DNA of 64,000 nucleotides, taken from NCBI GenBank assembly GCA_902604795.1, contig CACKZV010000001.1, positions 1-64,000 of the forward strand, in the 5' to 3' direction. The translations under genes and the position numbers were made by a program. This DNA is from an uncultured Pelagibacteraceae bacterium. GTDB taxonomy: Bacteria; Pseudomonadota; Alphaproteobacteria; Pelagibacterales; Pelagibacteraceae. Below, piece after piece: positions 47,069 through 56,233 of this stretch (positions within the stretch are counted from its first letter, which is position 1; each line of letters opens with the position of its first letter). The notes under the pieces are model-generated. The model worked only from the letters and a program-made list of their open reading frames with translations, was not told where the DNA came from and searched no databases.

Positions 47069-48423
47069 TGTCAGCAGAAATTTTAATTATAGACGATAAC
47101 GCAGATATAAGATTTATTCTTGACGAATTAATTAAAGATGCAGGATATAAGACAAGAATTGCAGCCAATTTTAATCAAGCTTTAACGGAAATTGATAAAA
47201 AACTTCCAGATGTTGCAATCATTGATGTTAAATTAGATAAAGGTGACAATGATGGTATTTTGTTGTTAGATCACATAAAGAAAAAAAATTCTGATTTACC
47301 TGTAATAATGATTTCTGGCCATGCAAATATAGAGATGGCAGTAAATTCACTAAAATCTGGTGCTTTCGAATTTATTCAAAAACCATTTGATAAAGAAAGA
47401 CTTTTAAATTTTGTTAATAGAGCAGTAGAAAATTATAATTTAAAAAATGAAAATAAAACCTTAAATACAAAACTTTTTCATACATTTGAATTAGTTGGCA
47501 AAAGCTCTAATATTCTCTCTATAAAAGATCAGATAAACAAGTTATCGAAATCTGAGAGTAGAATATTTATTAGTGGACCGACTGGATCAGGTAAAGAATT
47601 AATTTCAAGAAAAATACATAAATATTCTAGACGTAAAGATGGCCCATTTGTTGTGATAAATGGTGCACTTTTAGATACAAAAAAATATGAATTAGAGTTG
47701 TTCGGAGAAGAGAAGAAAGATGGTTCTATATTTTATGGAGCACTTGAAAAAGCCTCGGGCGGTGTATTATTAATTGATGAAGTTACAGAAATACCACTTG
47801 AGACACAGTCAAAAATTTTGAGAGTTGTCATTGATCAAAAATTTAAGAGGATAAACAGCAATCATGATATAAAAGTTGATGTGAGAATTATATGTACAAG
47901 TAGTAAAGATGCTCAACAGGAAATAAAGCTGGGAAACTTTAGAGAAGATCTTTTTCATAGATTAAATGTGTTTAATATTAAAATTGACCCATTGAATAAA
48001 AGAATTGATGATATCCCAATATTAATAGATTATTTCATAGAGAATATTTGTGAATCTAACAATTTTAAAAAATTTAAAATTATAGATAACAATTATTTAC
48101 TTAATTACGATTGGCCAGGCAATGTTAGAGAACTGAGAAATTTGATAGAAAGAATAGCCATTTTATCACCTGGTGATGATAACGAAAGATTAATGAATAT
48201 AATTAAAGAATCTTTATCTAAGTCAATCGAAGATGAATTTTCTGTAACAGAAACCCTTACAGTTCCATTAAAGGAGGCAAGAGAAAGTTTTGAAAAACAA
48301 TATTTAGTTTCTCAATTAAAAAAATTTAGTGGTAATATTTCTAAAACTGCAAAGTTTATAGGCATGGAAAGGTCAGCTTTGCATAGAAAATTAAAATTAC
48401 TTGGTGTGAAAGATCTAAACTAA
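47068..48423 (+). CDS. ntrX: NtrX-like response regulator
   Basis: This 451-residue regulator has a receiver domain with phosphoacceptor Asp53 (AIIDVKL) and Lys in FIQKPF, an AAA+ domain with Walker A GPTGSGKEL near residues 165-173, and a C-terminal Fis-type helix-turn-helix (GNISKTAKFIGMERSALHR). The AAA+ domain lacks the GAFTGA loop needed to contact sigma-54: the segment after ELFGEEKKDG goes straight to GALEKASGG. This suggests DNA-binding regulation independent of sigma-54. It overlaps ntrY and trkA, so the kinase, regulator and potassium genes form one unit. Confidence 0.9.
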   Translation: MSAEILIIDDNADIRFILDELIKDAGYKTRIAANFNQALTEIDKKLPDVAIIDVKLDKGDNDGILLLDHIKKKNSDLPVIMISGHANIEMAVNSLKSGAFEFIQKPFDKERLLNFVNRAVENYNLKNENKTLNTKLFHTFELVGKSSNILSIKDQINKLSKSESRIFISGPTGSGKELISRKIHKYSRRKDGPFVVINGALLDTKKYELELFGEEKKDGSIFYGALEKASGGVLLIDEVTEIPLETQSKILRVVIDQKFKRINSNHDIKVDVRIICTSSKDAQQEIKLGNFREDLFHRLNVFNIKIDPLNKRIDDIPILIDYFIENICESNNFKKFKIIDNNYLLNYDWPGNVRELRNLIERIAILSPGDDNERLMNIIKESLSKSIEDEFSVTETLTVPLKEARESFEKQYLVSQLKKFSGNISKTAKFIGMERSALHRKLKLLGVKDLN

Positions 48424-49796
48424 TGAATATTATAATTTGTGGAGCAGGTAGAGTAGGATCTACAATAGCAAAAATGTTAATTGACCAAAATCACTCAATT
48501 ACAATGATTGATCAATCAAGTGAAGACATACAAAGAATAAATGAAACTTTAGATGTTAAAGCAATTGTCGGCAAAGCAACAGCTCCAGCAATATTAGAAA
48601 AAGCAAATACCAAAGACGCCGACATGATTATCGCTGTAACAAGAAATGATGAAATAAATATGTTGATATGTCAAATAGCTTTTTCTTTATTTCAGGTTCC
48701 TAAAAAAATTGCTCGTATAAGATTCCAAGAATATCTTGATCCAAAATATTCAGGATTGTTTAATAGAGAAAATTTACCAATTGATAATATTATTTCTCCG
48801 GAAATTGAGATTGCAAAATCTATTCAACGAAAATTGGAGGCACCTGGAGCTTTAGACAATGTTCCTTTCGCAGATAATAAAATTAGATTACTAGAAATTT
48901 TGATTGATGAAAAATGTTCAATCCAAGGAATAAATTTAAATGAACTAACAAAAAAATTTCCAAAATTAAATGCCTACATTCTAGGCGTTATTAGAAATGA
49001 CAAATTTGTTGTAATGAAAAAAACCGATCAATTACAACTCAAGGATAAAGCTTATGTGGTTGTTAACAGCAGTCAAATGCAAGAAACATTAACCGTATTT
49101 GGACATAATGAAAAAATTTCAAATAAAATTTTGATTATTGGGGGTGGAAATATTGGTTTTAATCTCGCTAAAAATATCGAAAAATCATTTGATGCCGCAC
49201 GGGTTAAAATAATTGAAAAAGATAAAACAAGAGCAGAATATATAGCTAATGAACTTAATGATACTATTGTAATTAATGGTAATGGCTTGGATGAAGATGT
49301 TTTAAGTGAGGCTAATATTGATGAAGTTGAAACAGTTTTGGCTTTGACTAATGATGATGAAGATAACCTAATGGTAAGTGTATTAGTTGAAAAATTTTCT
49401 AAAGATAAACGAACTATGGCTTTGATAAATAAGCCTAACTATTCATTACTACAATCCTCGTTAAAAATCGATGATTTAATAGACCCAAGAATGAATACAG
49501 TTTCAAGTATTTTAAAACATGTTCATAAAGGAACAATTGAAAACGCTTATACAATTTTAAATGGTGAATATGAAGTTATAGAGGCAGATATAATTGAAAC
49601 CTCTGAGTTAATTAATAAACAATTAAAAGACTCCAACTTACCTGATGAAATTAGAATTGGAGCAATATTAAGAGAAAAAAATGTAATTATTCCAAGCTCG
49701 AGTTATGTTTTCCAAAAAGATGATACCGTTGTTCTTTTATCCAAAAGAGATCAATTACCTGTAGTAGAAAACATGTTTAGAATTAGTTCAGTCTAA
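48423..49796 (+). CDS. trkA: Trk system potassium uptake protein TrkA
   Basis: This 457-residue cytoplasmic protein gates the TrkH potassium channel. It contains two tandem TrkA_N/TrkA_C units. The first Rossmann motif is IICGAGRVGSTIAKML at residue 3 onward, and the second, ILIIGGGNIGFNLAKNI, starts near residue 237; each is followed by an RCK_C domain (for example ELINKQLKDSNLPDEIRIGA). The double-unit architecture is that of Proteobacterial TrkA. It overlaps ntrX by one base and trkH follows after 7 bases. Confidence 0.95.
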   Translation: MNIIICGAGRVGSTIAKMLIDQNHSITMIDQSSEDIQRINETLDVKAIVGKATAPAILEKANTKDADMIIAVTRNDEINMLICQIAFSLFQVPKKIARIRFQEYLDPKYSGLFNRENLPIDNIISPEIEIAKSIQRKLEAPGALDNVPFADNKIRLLEILIDEKCSIQGINLNELTKKFPKLNAYILGVIRNDKFVVMKKTDQLQLKDKAYVVVNSSQMQETLTVFGHNEKISNKILIIGGGNIGFNLAKNIEKSFDAARVKIIEKDKTRAEYIANELNDTIVINGNGLDEDVLSEANIDEVETVLALTNDDEDNLMVSVLVEKFSKDKRTMALINKPNYSLLQSSLKIDDLIDPRMNTVSSILKHVHKGTIENAYTILNGEYEVIEADIIETSELINKQLKDSNLPDEIRIGAILREKNVIIPSSSYVFQKDDTVVLLSKRDQLPVVENMFRISSV

Positions 49797-49803
49797 TTTT
49801 AAT

Positions 49804-51213
49804 ATGACAAAATTTAGTACTCTTTATCTAAGTTCTTTTTTATTTTTGATAAGTGTCTTTTCTTTTTTAAATATTATTTATTCGAATTATTTTGATATTT
49901 TTTTTAATATAGAAAATTATATTTACACTTTGTTTCTAGGTCTTATTGTGGGGGGACTTTTATTGTTTTATAATAGAAAAAATACCAAAAAAATTACTAT
50001 TTATGAAAAAATTTTTACAGTATTACTGGGTTACATTTTATTTCCAATAATAATATCAATACCATATTATTTTGGTATTAAGAATATTTCTTTTTTAAAT
50101 GCATATTTTGAAGCCATATCTGGTTTTACATCAACTGGTTTTACAATTTTTGAAAATATTAAACAGTTAGATGAAAGCTTAATTTTATGGCGATCAACAT
50201 CGCAATGGATTGGGGGAATTTATTTTCTTTTTTCTATTTTATTATTGATTGATATTTTTGATAAAAACCTAAAACAATCATTTACTGAATATTTATCTTT
50301 TAATTACAACGAAATTTTTAAGCAATCATTTAAAATTATTATAATTTATTCTTCATTAACTTTAATTATATTTATTCTTTTTAAGATTATTAATTTAAGA
50401 TCTTTTGATGCATTTAATTTATCATTATCAATAATATCATCAGGTGGTTTTTTGCCTGTTAATAGAGTCGATTATTTATTTGAAAGTGACGTAAGTAAAA
50501 TTATTTTATCATTTACTATGATGCTGTCTTTTTTTAGTTTGTTTTTAGTATATAATCTTATTTTTTTTAACAAAAAAAAATTAAATTTTCTTAGTGAGGA
50601 TTTTAATCTCTTAATTTATTTATTAATTGTAATTGCTTTTTCATTTGTTTTTTTAAATTCAAGTAATAATTTTCCAACAATTTTAGTTGCTATATCAAGT
50701 AGTATTTCAAATATTGGTATTTCATTTAAAGATACACCAAGTAATTTAATATTTATTTTTTTTATTTTGGTTATGATTGGAGGTTCTTTTTTTTCAACTA
50801 GTTCAGGTATTAGAGTTATAAAGATTTTAAGTTTATTAAAATTTTCTTTAAATAACCTTCTATCACACACAAAACCAAATCAAATTTATTCAAACAAAGT
50901 TGCACTAATAAATGATAACACTCAAAAATCGGATATAAATAAATATTTTTTTTCGATAATTATTTTTGTTATTTCTCTCTCTATATTAACTCTTATTTTG
51001 ACACTTTCAGATATCCAATTTGAAAATTCATTTAAGCTTTCTGTCCTGACAATAATGAATACAGTTAATTCAAGTATGTTTGAGCTTGCTAATTTTGATT
51101 TTTATAATCTTTCTTTTCTAACCAAGATATATTTAATAATTTTTATGATAATAGGTAGAGTAGAGCTATTAACAATACTAATTTTATTTAAAAAATTTCT
51201 TTTCAAAAATTAA
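49804..51213 (+). CDS. trkH: Trk system potassium uptake protein TrkH
   Basis: This 469-residue membrane protein is the potassium-translocating subunit of the Trk system. Four P-loop/selectivity-filter regions can be picked out: SGFTSTGFTIF, SIISSGGFLPVN, SSSISNIGISFKD and MNTVNSSMFELAN. The fourth is divergent, as is common in this family. Between 10 and 12 helices fit the hydrophobicity. TrkA regulates it from the cytoplasm. The gene ends 24 bases before a tRNA-Arg. Confidence 0.92.
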   Translation: MTKFSTLYLSSFLFLISVFSFLNIIYSNYFDIFFNIENYIYTLFLGLIVGGLLLFYNRKNTKKITIYEKIFTVLLGYILFPIIISIPYYFGIKNISFLNAYFEAISGFTSTGFTIFENIKQLDESLILWRSTSQWIGGIYFLFSILLLIDIFDKNLKQSFTEYLSFNYNEIFKQSFKIIIIYSSLTLIIFILFKIINLRSFDAFNLSLSIISSGGFLPVNRVDYLFESDVSKIILSFTMMLSFFSLFLVYNLIFFNKKKLNFLSEDFNLLIYLLIVIAFSFVFLNSSNNFPTILVAISSSISNIGISFKDTPSNLIFIFFILVMIGGSFFSTSSGIRVIKILSLLKFSLNNLLSHTKPNQIYSNKVALINDNTQKSDINKYFFSIIIFVISLSILTLILTLSDIQFENSFKLSVLTIMNTVNSSMFELANFDFYNLSFLTKIYLIIFMIIGRVELLTILILFKKFLFKN

Positions 51214-51237
51214 ATTAGTATTATAAGGTATTTTTTT

Positions 51238-51314
51238 GCGCCCTTAGCTCAGCTGGATAGAGCATCGGTTTTCTAAACCGAGGGTCGGAGGTTCGAATCC
51301 TCCAGGGCGCGCCA
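51238..51314 (+). tRNA. tRNA-Arg (anticodon UCU)
   Basis: A 77-base cloverleaf is visible. The acceptor stem GCGCCCT pairs with AGGGCGC, followed by discriminator G and an encoded CCA. The D-arm is GCTC/GAGC, the anticodon stem TCGGT/ACCGA encloses loop TTTCTAA with anticodon TCT, and the T-arm GGAGG-TTCGAAT-CCTCC is canonical. It decodes AGA and AGG, the dominant arginine codons of this AT-rich genome. It stands alone between trkH and aapJ. Confidence 0.97.
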
Positions 51315-51444
51315 TCTTTAATTGGTCAATATTGATGAGGTTATTTTACCATTGATGGTTGAATTACTTTCTGCTTTACTTGGGAATTCAAAAATAAGTT
51401 TTTGAATAATTTGTTAACAAATAAATAAAAAAAAGAGGAAAATA
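51315..51444 (+). promoter_or_regulatory. Upstream region of aapJ with two palindromes
   Basis: This 130-bp gap, one of the longest in the window, carries a near-perfect dyad at 51347-51358 (ACCAT-TG-ATGGT) and a perfect 14-bp palindrome at 51409-51422 (ATTTGTTAACAAAT), 22 bases before the aapJ ATG. A purine-rich gagga ribosome-binding site precedes the start by about 5 bases. The palindromes have the size of dimeric repressor operators, and the second could overlap promoter or early transcript. I see no confident -35/-10 pair. Function is inferred from position only. Confidence 0.45.
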
Positions 51445-52485
51445 ATGTTTAAAATAATAAAACAATTGACTTCTGTAGTTGCTATGTTTGCTGTGCTATT
51501 TGCATTTTCAACAGAAACAATGGCTGCTAAAAAGTCAAAAACTCTTGAGAACACAAAAAAAAGAGGTTTTGTAAGATGTGGTGTTTCTCAAGGTCTACCT
51601 GGATTTTCAAACGCAGATGAGTCTGGAAATTGGACAGGAATTGATGTTGATGTATGTAGAGCTGTTGCGGCTGCAACATTAGGAGATGCAACTAAAGTTA
51701 AGTTCACTCCTTTAAGTGCAAAAGAAAGATTTACTGCACTTACTTCAGGTGAAATTGATATTTTATCAAGAAACACAACTTGGACACTATCAAGAGATGC
51801 TGACATTGGTTTAACATTTGTTGGTGTAAACTTTTATGATGGACAAGGTTTCATGGTAAGAAAAGGTTCAGGAATAGCATCTACAAGTGAATTTAAAAAT
51901 GGAACTTCAGTTTGTACAAACTTAGGAACTACAACTGAGCTTAACATGAGAGACTTCTTTGATTCAAAGGGAATTTCATATGAGCCAGTAGTTTTTGAGA
52001 AAGCTGACGAAGTCGTAGCTGCTTATGATGCAGGTAGATGTGATACTTACACAACAGATAAATCTGGTCTTGCTGCACAAAGAACTAAATTATCAGCTCC
52101 AGATGACCATGTTGTATTACCGGAAACTATTTCAAAAGAACCATTAGGACCAGTTGTACGTCAAGGAGATTCTGTTTGGGAAGATATAGTTAGATGGTCT
52201 TTAAATACGATGATCGAAGCTGAAGAATATGGTGTTAACTCATCAAATGCTGACATGATGAAAACTTCAAACAATCCAGCAATCAAAAGATTAGTTGGTG
52301 CTGAAGGTGAGTTAGGTGCAGCTTTTGGTTTAGATAACGACTGGAATTTAAGAATTATCAAACAAGTTGGTAACTACGGTGAAAGCTACAAAAGAAATAT
52401 AGCAGACACTGGAATTCTACCTGATAGAGGTCCAAATGAATTATGGACAAAAGGTGGAATATTATACGTACCACCAGCAAGATAA
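51445..52485 (+). CDS. aapJ: General L-amino acid ABC transporter, periplasmic binding protein
   Basis: This 346-residue protein is the AapJ/YhdW-type binding protein for a broad range of L-amino acids. A signal peptide is followed by cleavage near ETMA-A (about residue 27). The mature part shows family motifs KRGFVRCGVSQGLPGFS, GIDVDVCRAVAAATLGD, DILSRNTTWTLSRD, and the C-terminal LPDRGPNELWTKGG. Base composition is slightly less AT-rich than neighbours, as expected for a highly expressed gene. Such binding proteins are among the most abundant proteins of SAR11 cells. A strong terminator follows, before the permease genes. Confidence 0.95.
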   Translation: MFKIIKQLTSVVAMFAVLFAFSTETMAAKKSKTLENTKKRGFVRCGVSQGLPGFSNADESGNWTGIDVDVCRAVAAATLGDATKVKFTPLSAKERFTALTSGEIDILSRNTTWTLSRDADIGLTFVGVNFYDGQGFMVRKGSGIASTSEFKNGTSVCTNLGTTTELNMRDFFDSKGISYEPVVFEKADEVVAAYDAGRCDTYTTDKSGLAAQRTKLSAPDDHVVLPETISKEPLGPVVRQGDSVWEDIVRWSLNTMIEAEEYGVNSSNADMMKTSNNPAIKRLVGAEGELGAAFGLDNDWNLRIIKQVGNYGESYKRNIADTGILPDRGPNELWTKGGILYVPPAR

Positions 52486-52506
52486 TTTTAATTCAAATTA
52501 CATAAA

Positions 52507-52536
52507 AAGGGCTAGAAATATCTAGCCCTTTTTTTT
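52507..52536 (+). terminator. Intrinsic terminator between aapJ and aapQ
   Basis: A perfect 10-bp stem (AAGGGCTAGA at 52507-52516 with TCTAGCCCTT at 52521-52530) encloses a four-base loop AATA and is followed by a run of T to 52536. This is the clearest rho-independent terminator in the window. It lies inside the transporter gene set, 13 bases before the aapQ start, so it probably causes partial termination or protects the 3' end of the aapJ transcript, giving excess binding protein over permease. Confidence 0.92.
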
Positions 52537-52549
52537 ATTATAGATTCTG

Positions 52550-53701
52550 ATGAACAACATTATAAAAAAATATATACCTCAAATTTTGGCGATACTATTT
52601 GTTGTTCTTATTTTTGGGTTTTTAACCCTGAACGCTCAGACCAATATGGATAATAGAGGTATTGATTTTGGTTTTGGATTTTTATCACAAGAGTCCTCAT
52701 TTGATGTCCAGTTTTCATTAATTGAATATAGTGGATCAGACTCATATGCCAGAGCCTTTCTAGTTGGACTTTTAAACACTTTGTTAGTTTCATTCATAAG
52801 CATAATTTTTTGTACAATACTTGGAGTTATAATAGGTGTAGCAAGATTATCATCTAATTACCTAATAAAAAACTCAGCTGCATGGTACGTCGAGTTTTTC
52901 AGAAATATTCCGTTACTGCTACAAATCTTTTTTTGGTATTACGCAGCTCTTAGAGCTTTACCTATGCCAGAGAAAGCAAATGCATGGTTTGGGGTAACTT
53001 ATATGACTGTAAAAGGTTATTACATACCAGCAATGGTATGGGAAAATTTGAATGTATTTTTATATTGTGCCCTTGCAGCAATAATTTCAATAATTGTATT
53101 AAGGAATTACGCAAATAAATTAAGAGACACACAAGGTAAACAAATTCCAGTACTCCTTTATTCAGTAGCTCTTTTAATTGTATTGCCTCTTTTGTCATTT
53201 TTATTTGGTGGAGTATCTTTAGGATTTGAAATACCTGAGCTCAAAAAATTATCAAAGATTTCTTATATTTATGAAGGCGGAATAAGTTTACCACCGGAAT
53301 TAATAGCATTAGTTCTAGCACTATCTTTATACACTTCTACCTTTGTGGCAGAGTGTGTTAGAGCCGGTATTGAGGGAGTTAGCAAAGGTCAAAAAGAGGC
53401 TGCAGCATCTGTAGGTTTGACACCTAATCAAGTTTTAAAGTTAGTTATTATGCCTCAAGCTTTAAGAATTATAATTCCACCAACAACAAACCAATATTTA
53501 AATTTAACTAAAAATTCATCTTTAGCAGCTGCTATTGCTTATCCTGACTTAGTACTTGTATTTGCAGGAACTGCTTTGATGCAAACAGGTAAGGCAATAG
53601 AAATTGTTTCAATAACAATGTTAACTTATTTAACTATAAGTTTAACAATTGCTGCAATAATGAATTGGTATAATAAAAAAATCGAAATTAAAGAAAAGTA
53701 A
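52550..53701 (+). CDS. aapQ: General L-amino acid ABC transporter permease AapQ
   Basis: This 383-residue inner-membrane permease is the AapQ/YhdX subunit. It has an N-terminal membrane helix, a long periplasmic region, and the HisM-type transport domain beginning ARAFLVGLLNTLLVSFISII. The EAA loop that docks the ATPase is GQKEAAASVGLTPNQVLKLV followed by IMPQALRIIIPP. Length is typical for this subunit, larger than ordinary polar amino acid permeases. It overlaps aapM by one base. Confidence 0.94.
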   Translation: MNNIIKKYIPQILAILFVVLIFGFLTLNAQTNMDNRGIDFGFGFLSQESSFDVQFSLIEYSGSDSYARAFLVGLLNTLLVSFISIIFCTILGVIIGVARLSSNYLIKNSAAWYVEFFRNIPLLLQIFFWYYAALRALPMPEKANAWFGVTYMTVKGYYIPAMVWENLNVFLYCALAAIISIIVLRNYANKLRDTQGKQIPVLLYSVALLIVLPLLSFLFGGVSLGFEIPELKKLSKISYIYEGGISLPPELIALVLALSLYTSTFVAECVRAGIEGVSKGQKEAAASVGLTPNQVLKLVIMPQALRIIIPPTTNQYLNLTKNSSLAAAIAYPDLVLVFAGTALMQTGKAIEIVSITMLTYLTISLTIAAIMNWYNKKIEIKEK

Positions 53702-54972
53702 TGCAAACAATAAATTTTTTAAAACCTAACAGAGATAACATTAAAAATTATTCTATTATTGGCTCATTTTTAGTTTTAGTAAGCTTAATTGACGTCATTT
53801 CAAATGCTTTTTTAAAAATAAATTTAACATCTTTTCTACCTGGCTCCTTAACTACATTGTTTCCATTAATCATAGGATTAATCGGATTAAATATGATGAG
53901 AATTGATTATTCAGGAAATAAAAAATTAGATTTATTAAATAAAAATATAAACACAAATAATTTTAATGCTTTATTAACTCTATTAATATTATTTTCAATT
54001 ATAAAAGCTCTTCCTCAATCTCTAAGTTGGATGATTTTTGACGCCACTATTTCAGGCGACTCTAAAGATGCTTGTACAGGCACGGGTGCTTGCTGGACAT
54101 ACATTAAAGTTTGGTTCAGAAGGTTTATGTATGGAATGTATCCCAATGAATTTCATTGGAGAATAAACACTGCATTTATACTAGTCATAGCACTTGGATT
54201 TGTTGGATATTTCATGAAGGAAAATTTAAAAAAATATTTGGCATTATATTATGTAATTATTTATCCAGTAATTGCATATTTAGTTATCTACTATTTAATA
54301 TCTGGTGGATCATTCGGTTTACAATGGGTAGAGACTGGAGCATGGGGAGGATTATCACTTACTTTTATAGTTTCTTTTTTCTGTCTTATTTTCTGTTTCC
54401 CACTAGGTATGATATTTGCACTGGGAAGAAGATCTAATCTTCCAGCAATAAAATATATATCTATTTGTTATATTGAATTTTGGAGAGGTGTTCCATTGAT
54501 AACAGTACTGTTCATGTCATCTGTAATGTTTCCAATGTTTCTGCCTGAAGATTTTTTTATGGATAAATTAGTAAGAGTAATTATTGCAATCACATTATTT
54601 GAAGCTGCTTATTGTGCTGAAGTTATTAGAGGAGGTTTACAATCATTACCTAGAGGTCAATACGATGCAGCAAAATCCTTAGGAATGGGTTATTGGAAGA
54701 TGCATATCTTTGTAATTTTACCTCAAGCGCTAAAATTAGTGATCCCTGGGATAGCAAACACATTTTTAGCATTAGTTAAAGATACACCTTTAATTTTTGT
54801 AGTTGGTTTAGCTGAATTAGCAGGTATGCTTGCTTTAGCAAAAACAAATCCAAAATGGCTAGGCTTTGCCATGGAGGGATATATTTTTGCATCAATAGTA
54901 TTCTGGATTATATGCTATGCAATGAGTAAATATAGTTATAACCTAGAAGCAAAATATAAAACTGAAAGATAA
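53701..54972 (+). CDS. aapM: General L-amino acid ABC transporter permease AapM
   Basis: This 423-residue inner-membrane permease pairs with AapQ. The periplasmic insert with CTGTGACWTYIKVWFRRFMY and MYPNEFHWRIN is characteristic of AapM/YhdY. The transport domain contains GGLSLTFIVSFFCLIFCFPL and the EAA loop GQYDAAKSLGMGYWKMH followed by ILPQALKLVIPG. Eight or more hydrophobic helices are evident. It overlaps aapQ by one base and is followed after 3 bases by the ATPase gene. Confidence 0.94.
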   Translation: MQTINFLKPNRDNIKNYSIIGSFLVLVSLIDVISNAFLKINLTSFLPGSLTTLFPLIIGLIGLNMMRIDYSGNKKLDLLNKNINTNNFNALLTLLILFSIIKALPQSLSWMIFDATISGDSKDACTGTGACWTYIKVWFRRFMYGMYPNEFHWRINTAFILVIALGFVGYFMKENLKKYLALYYVIIYPVIAYLVIYYLISGGSFGLQWVETGAWGGLSLTFIVSFFCLIFCFPLGMIFALGRRSNLPAIKYISICYIEFWRGVPLITVLFMSSVMFPMFLPEDFFMDKLVRVIIAITLFEAAYCAEVIRGGLQSLPRGQYDAAKSLGMGYWKMHIFVILPQALKLVIPGIANTFLALVKDTPLIFVVGLAELAGMLALAKTNPKWLGFAMEGYIFASIVFWIICYAMSKYSYNLEAKYKTER

Positions 54973-54975
54973 TAA

Positions 54976-55710
54976 ATGTCTGACCCAATAATAAAAATTC
55001 AAAATATGAATAAATGGTTTGGTGATTTTCAAGTTTTAAAAAATATAAATCTTGAGGTTGAGGCAAATAAAAAAATTGTTGTATGTGGCCCCTCTGGATC
55101 GGGAAAATCAACACTAATTAGATGTATTAATAGATTAGAAGAGCACCAAGAAGGAGATATAATTGTTGATGGAAATGAACTATCAGAAAAAACGAAAGAT
55201 ATTGAAAAAATTAGAGCTGAAGTTGGAATGGTTTTTCAACAATTTAATTTATTTCCACACTTGTCAATTTTAGACAACTGTACTCTTGCACCTATCTGGG
55301 TTAAGAAAATGCCAAAAAAAGAAGCTCAAGAACTAGCCTTAGACCAACTTAAAAAAGTACAGATAGATGATCAGGCCAATAAGTTCCCTGGACAATTATC
55401 TGGAGGTCAACAACAGCGTTGTGCAATAGCAAGAGCATTGTGTATGCAGCCTAAAATCATGTTATTTGACGAGCCAACTTCAGCATTAGACCCAGAAATG
55501 ATTAAAGAGGTGCTTGATGCAATGGTTAGTCTTGCTAAAGGCGGAATGACTATGATTGTTGTAACACATGAGATGGGTTTTGCTAAAGAGGTTGCTGATG
55601 AAGTGATTTTTATGGATGAAGGCATGATAATTGAAAAGGCAGATACTAAAGAATTCTTTGCTAACCCAAAGAGTGACAGAACTAAGCTTTTTTTGAGCCA
55701 AATTCTTTAA
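54976..55710 (+). CDS. aapP: General L-amino acid ABC transporter ATPase AapP
   Basis: This 244-residue ABC ATPase energises AapQM. Walker A is [13 protein letters not shown], the signature [15 protein letters not shown], and Walker [16 protein letters not shown]; the H-loop lies in [16 protein letters not shown]. It belongs to the GlnQ/polar amino acid subfamily. It is the last gene of the transporter set; a 145-bp gap separates it from the XRE regulator. Confidence 0.96.
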   Translation: MSDPIIKIQNMNKWFGDFQVLKNINLEVEANKKIVVCGPSGSGKSTLIRCINRLEEHQEGDIIVDGNELSEKTKDIEKIRAEVGMVFQQFNLFPHLSILDNCTLAPIWVKKMPKKEAQELALDQLKKVQIDDQANKFPGQLSGGQQQRCAIARALCMQPKIMLFDEPTSALDPEMIKEVLDAMVSLAKGGMTMIVVTHEMGFAKEVADEVIFMDEGMIIEKADTKEFFANPKSDRTKLFLSQIL

Positions 55711-55855
55711 AATAATTCTAAAGACCTCATAAAAAGTTACTTGACAGGTTTGTAATAATTTAAAAAAACCAATTTTTTTAAAAATTATTTTACTTGCATT
55801 AAGTTTTCTATTTAGATTAACTCACATTATTATTTTATTTAAAGAGGGGTCTTGA
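55711..55855 (+). promoter_or_regulatory. Intergenic region before the XRE regulator gene
   Basis: This 145-bp AT-rich gap, the longest in the window, separates aapP from the small regulator gene. It contains TTGACA at 55741-55746, but no matching -10 at normal spacing, and an imperfect AT-rich dyad (aattttttt / aaaaatt) around 55771-55787. A purine-rich gagggg lies about 10 bases before the ATG as ribosome-binding site. It presumably holds the regulator promoter, but I cannot place it. Confidence 0.3.
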
Positions 55856-56227
55856 ATGGAAGAAAATTTTAACAAACATCTTGGCAATAAGCTCAAGCTA
55901 AGAAGATTAGCATTAGGTTTAACTCAGACTAAAGTAGCAAAAGCTATAAACGTAACATTTCAACAAATTCAAAAGTATGAAAAAGGGACTAACGGTGTAA
56001 GTTCAATTAGATTATTACAACTTTCTAATTATTTAAAAGTTCCAATAAATTATTTTTTTGAAGATTTTTCAGAATATTTAGTAAATCTTGACAAATCAAA
56101 AGAGGGACACATGAATGTAAATTATAACTTCTTAGTTAAAGTTTATTCAGAGTTAACTCAGGATCAAAAAATTAAATTCGGAAAAAATTTACAGATAGCG
56201 CAAATAAATACTTCTAAAGCTGTTTAA
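55856..56227 (+). CDS. XRE-family helix-turn-helix transcriptional regulator
   Basis: This 123-residue protein has an N-terminal HTH_3/Cro-C1 domain (about residues 9-65): LGNKLKLRRLALGLTQTKVA, then AINVTFQQIQKYEKGTNGV and LQLSNYLKVPINYFFED. The remaining 55 residues are predicted helical and show no further domain I recognise. Similar short regulators are common in alphaproteobacteria; their targets are mostly unknown. Position just downstream of the amino-acid transporter, in the same direction, makes aap a candidate target, but that is inference. Followed after 6 bases by a convergent tRNA-Asn. Confidence 0.88.
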   Translation: MEENFNKHLGNKLKLRRLALGLTQTKVAKAINVTFQQIQKYEKGTNGVSSIRLLQLSNYLKVPINYFFEDFSEYLVNLDKSKEGHMNVNYNFLVKVYSELTQDQKIKFGKNLQIAQINTSKAV

Positions 56228-56233
56228 TTGATT

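Noticed and set aside
54156-54437. Second plus-strand open frame inside aapM
   Set aside because: It is a shadow of aapM, which has all family motifs through this region, so no frameshift or nested gene is indicated.
55741-55746. TTGACA as a -35 promoter element before the XRE gene
   Set aside because: No acceptable -10 hexamer lies 15-19 bases downstream, so a promoter call is not justified.
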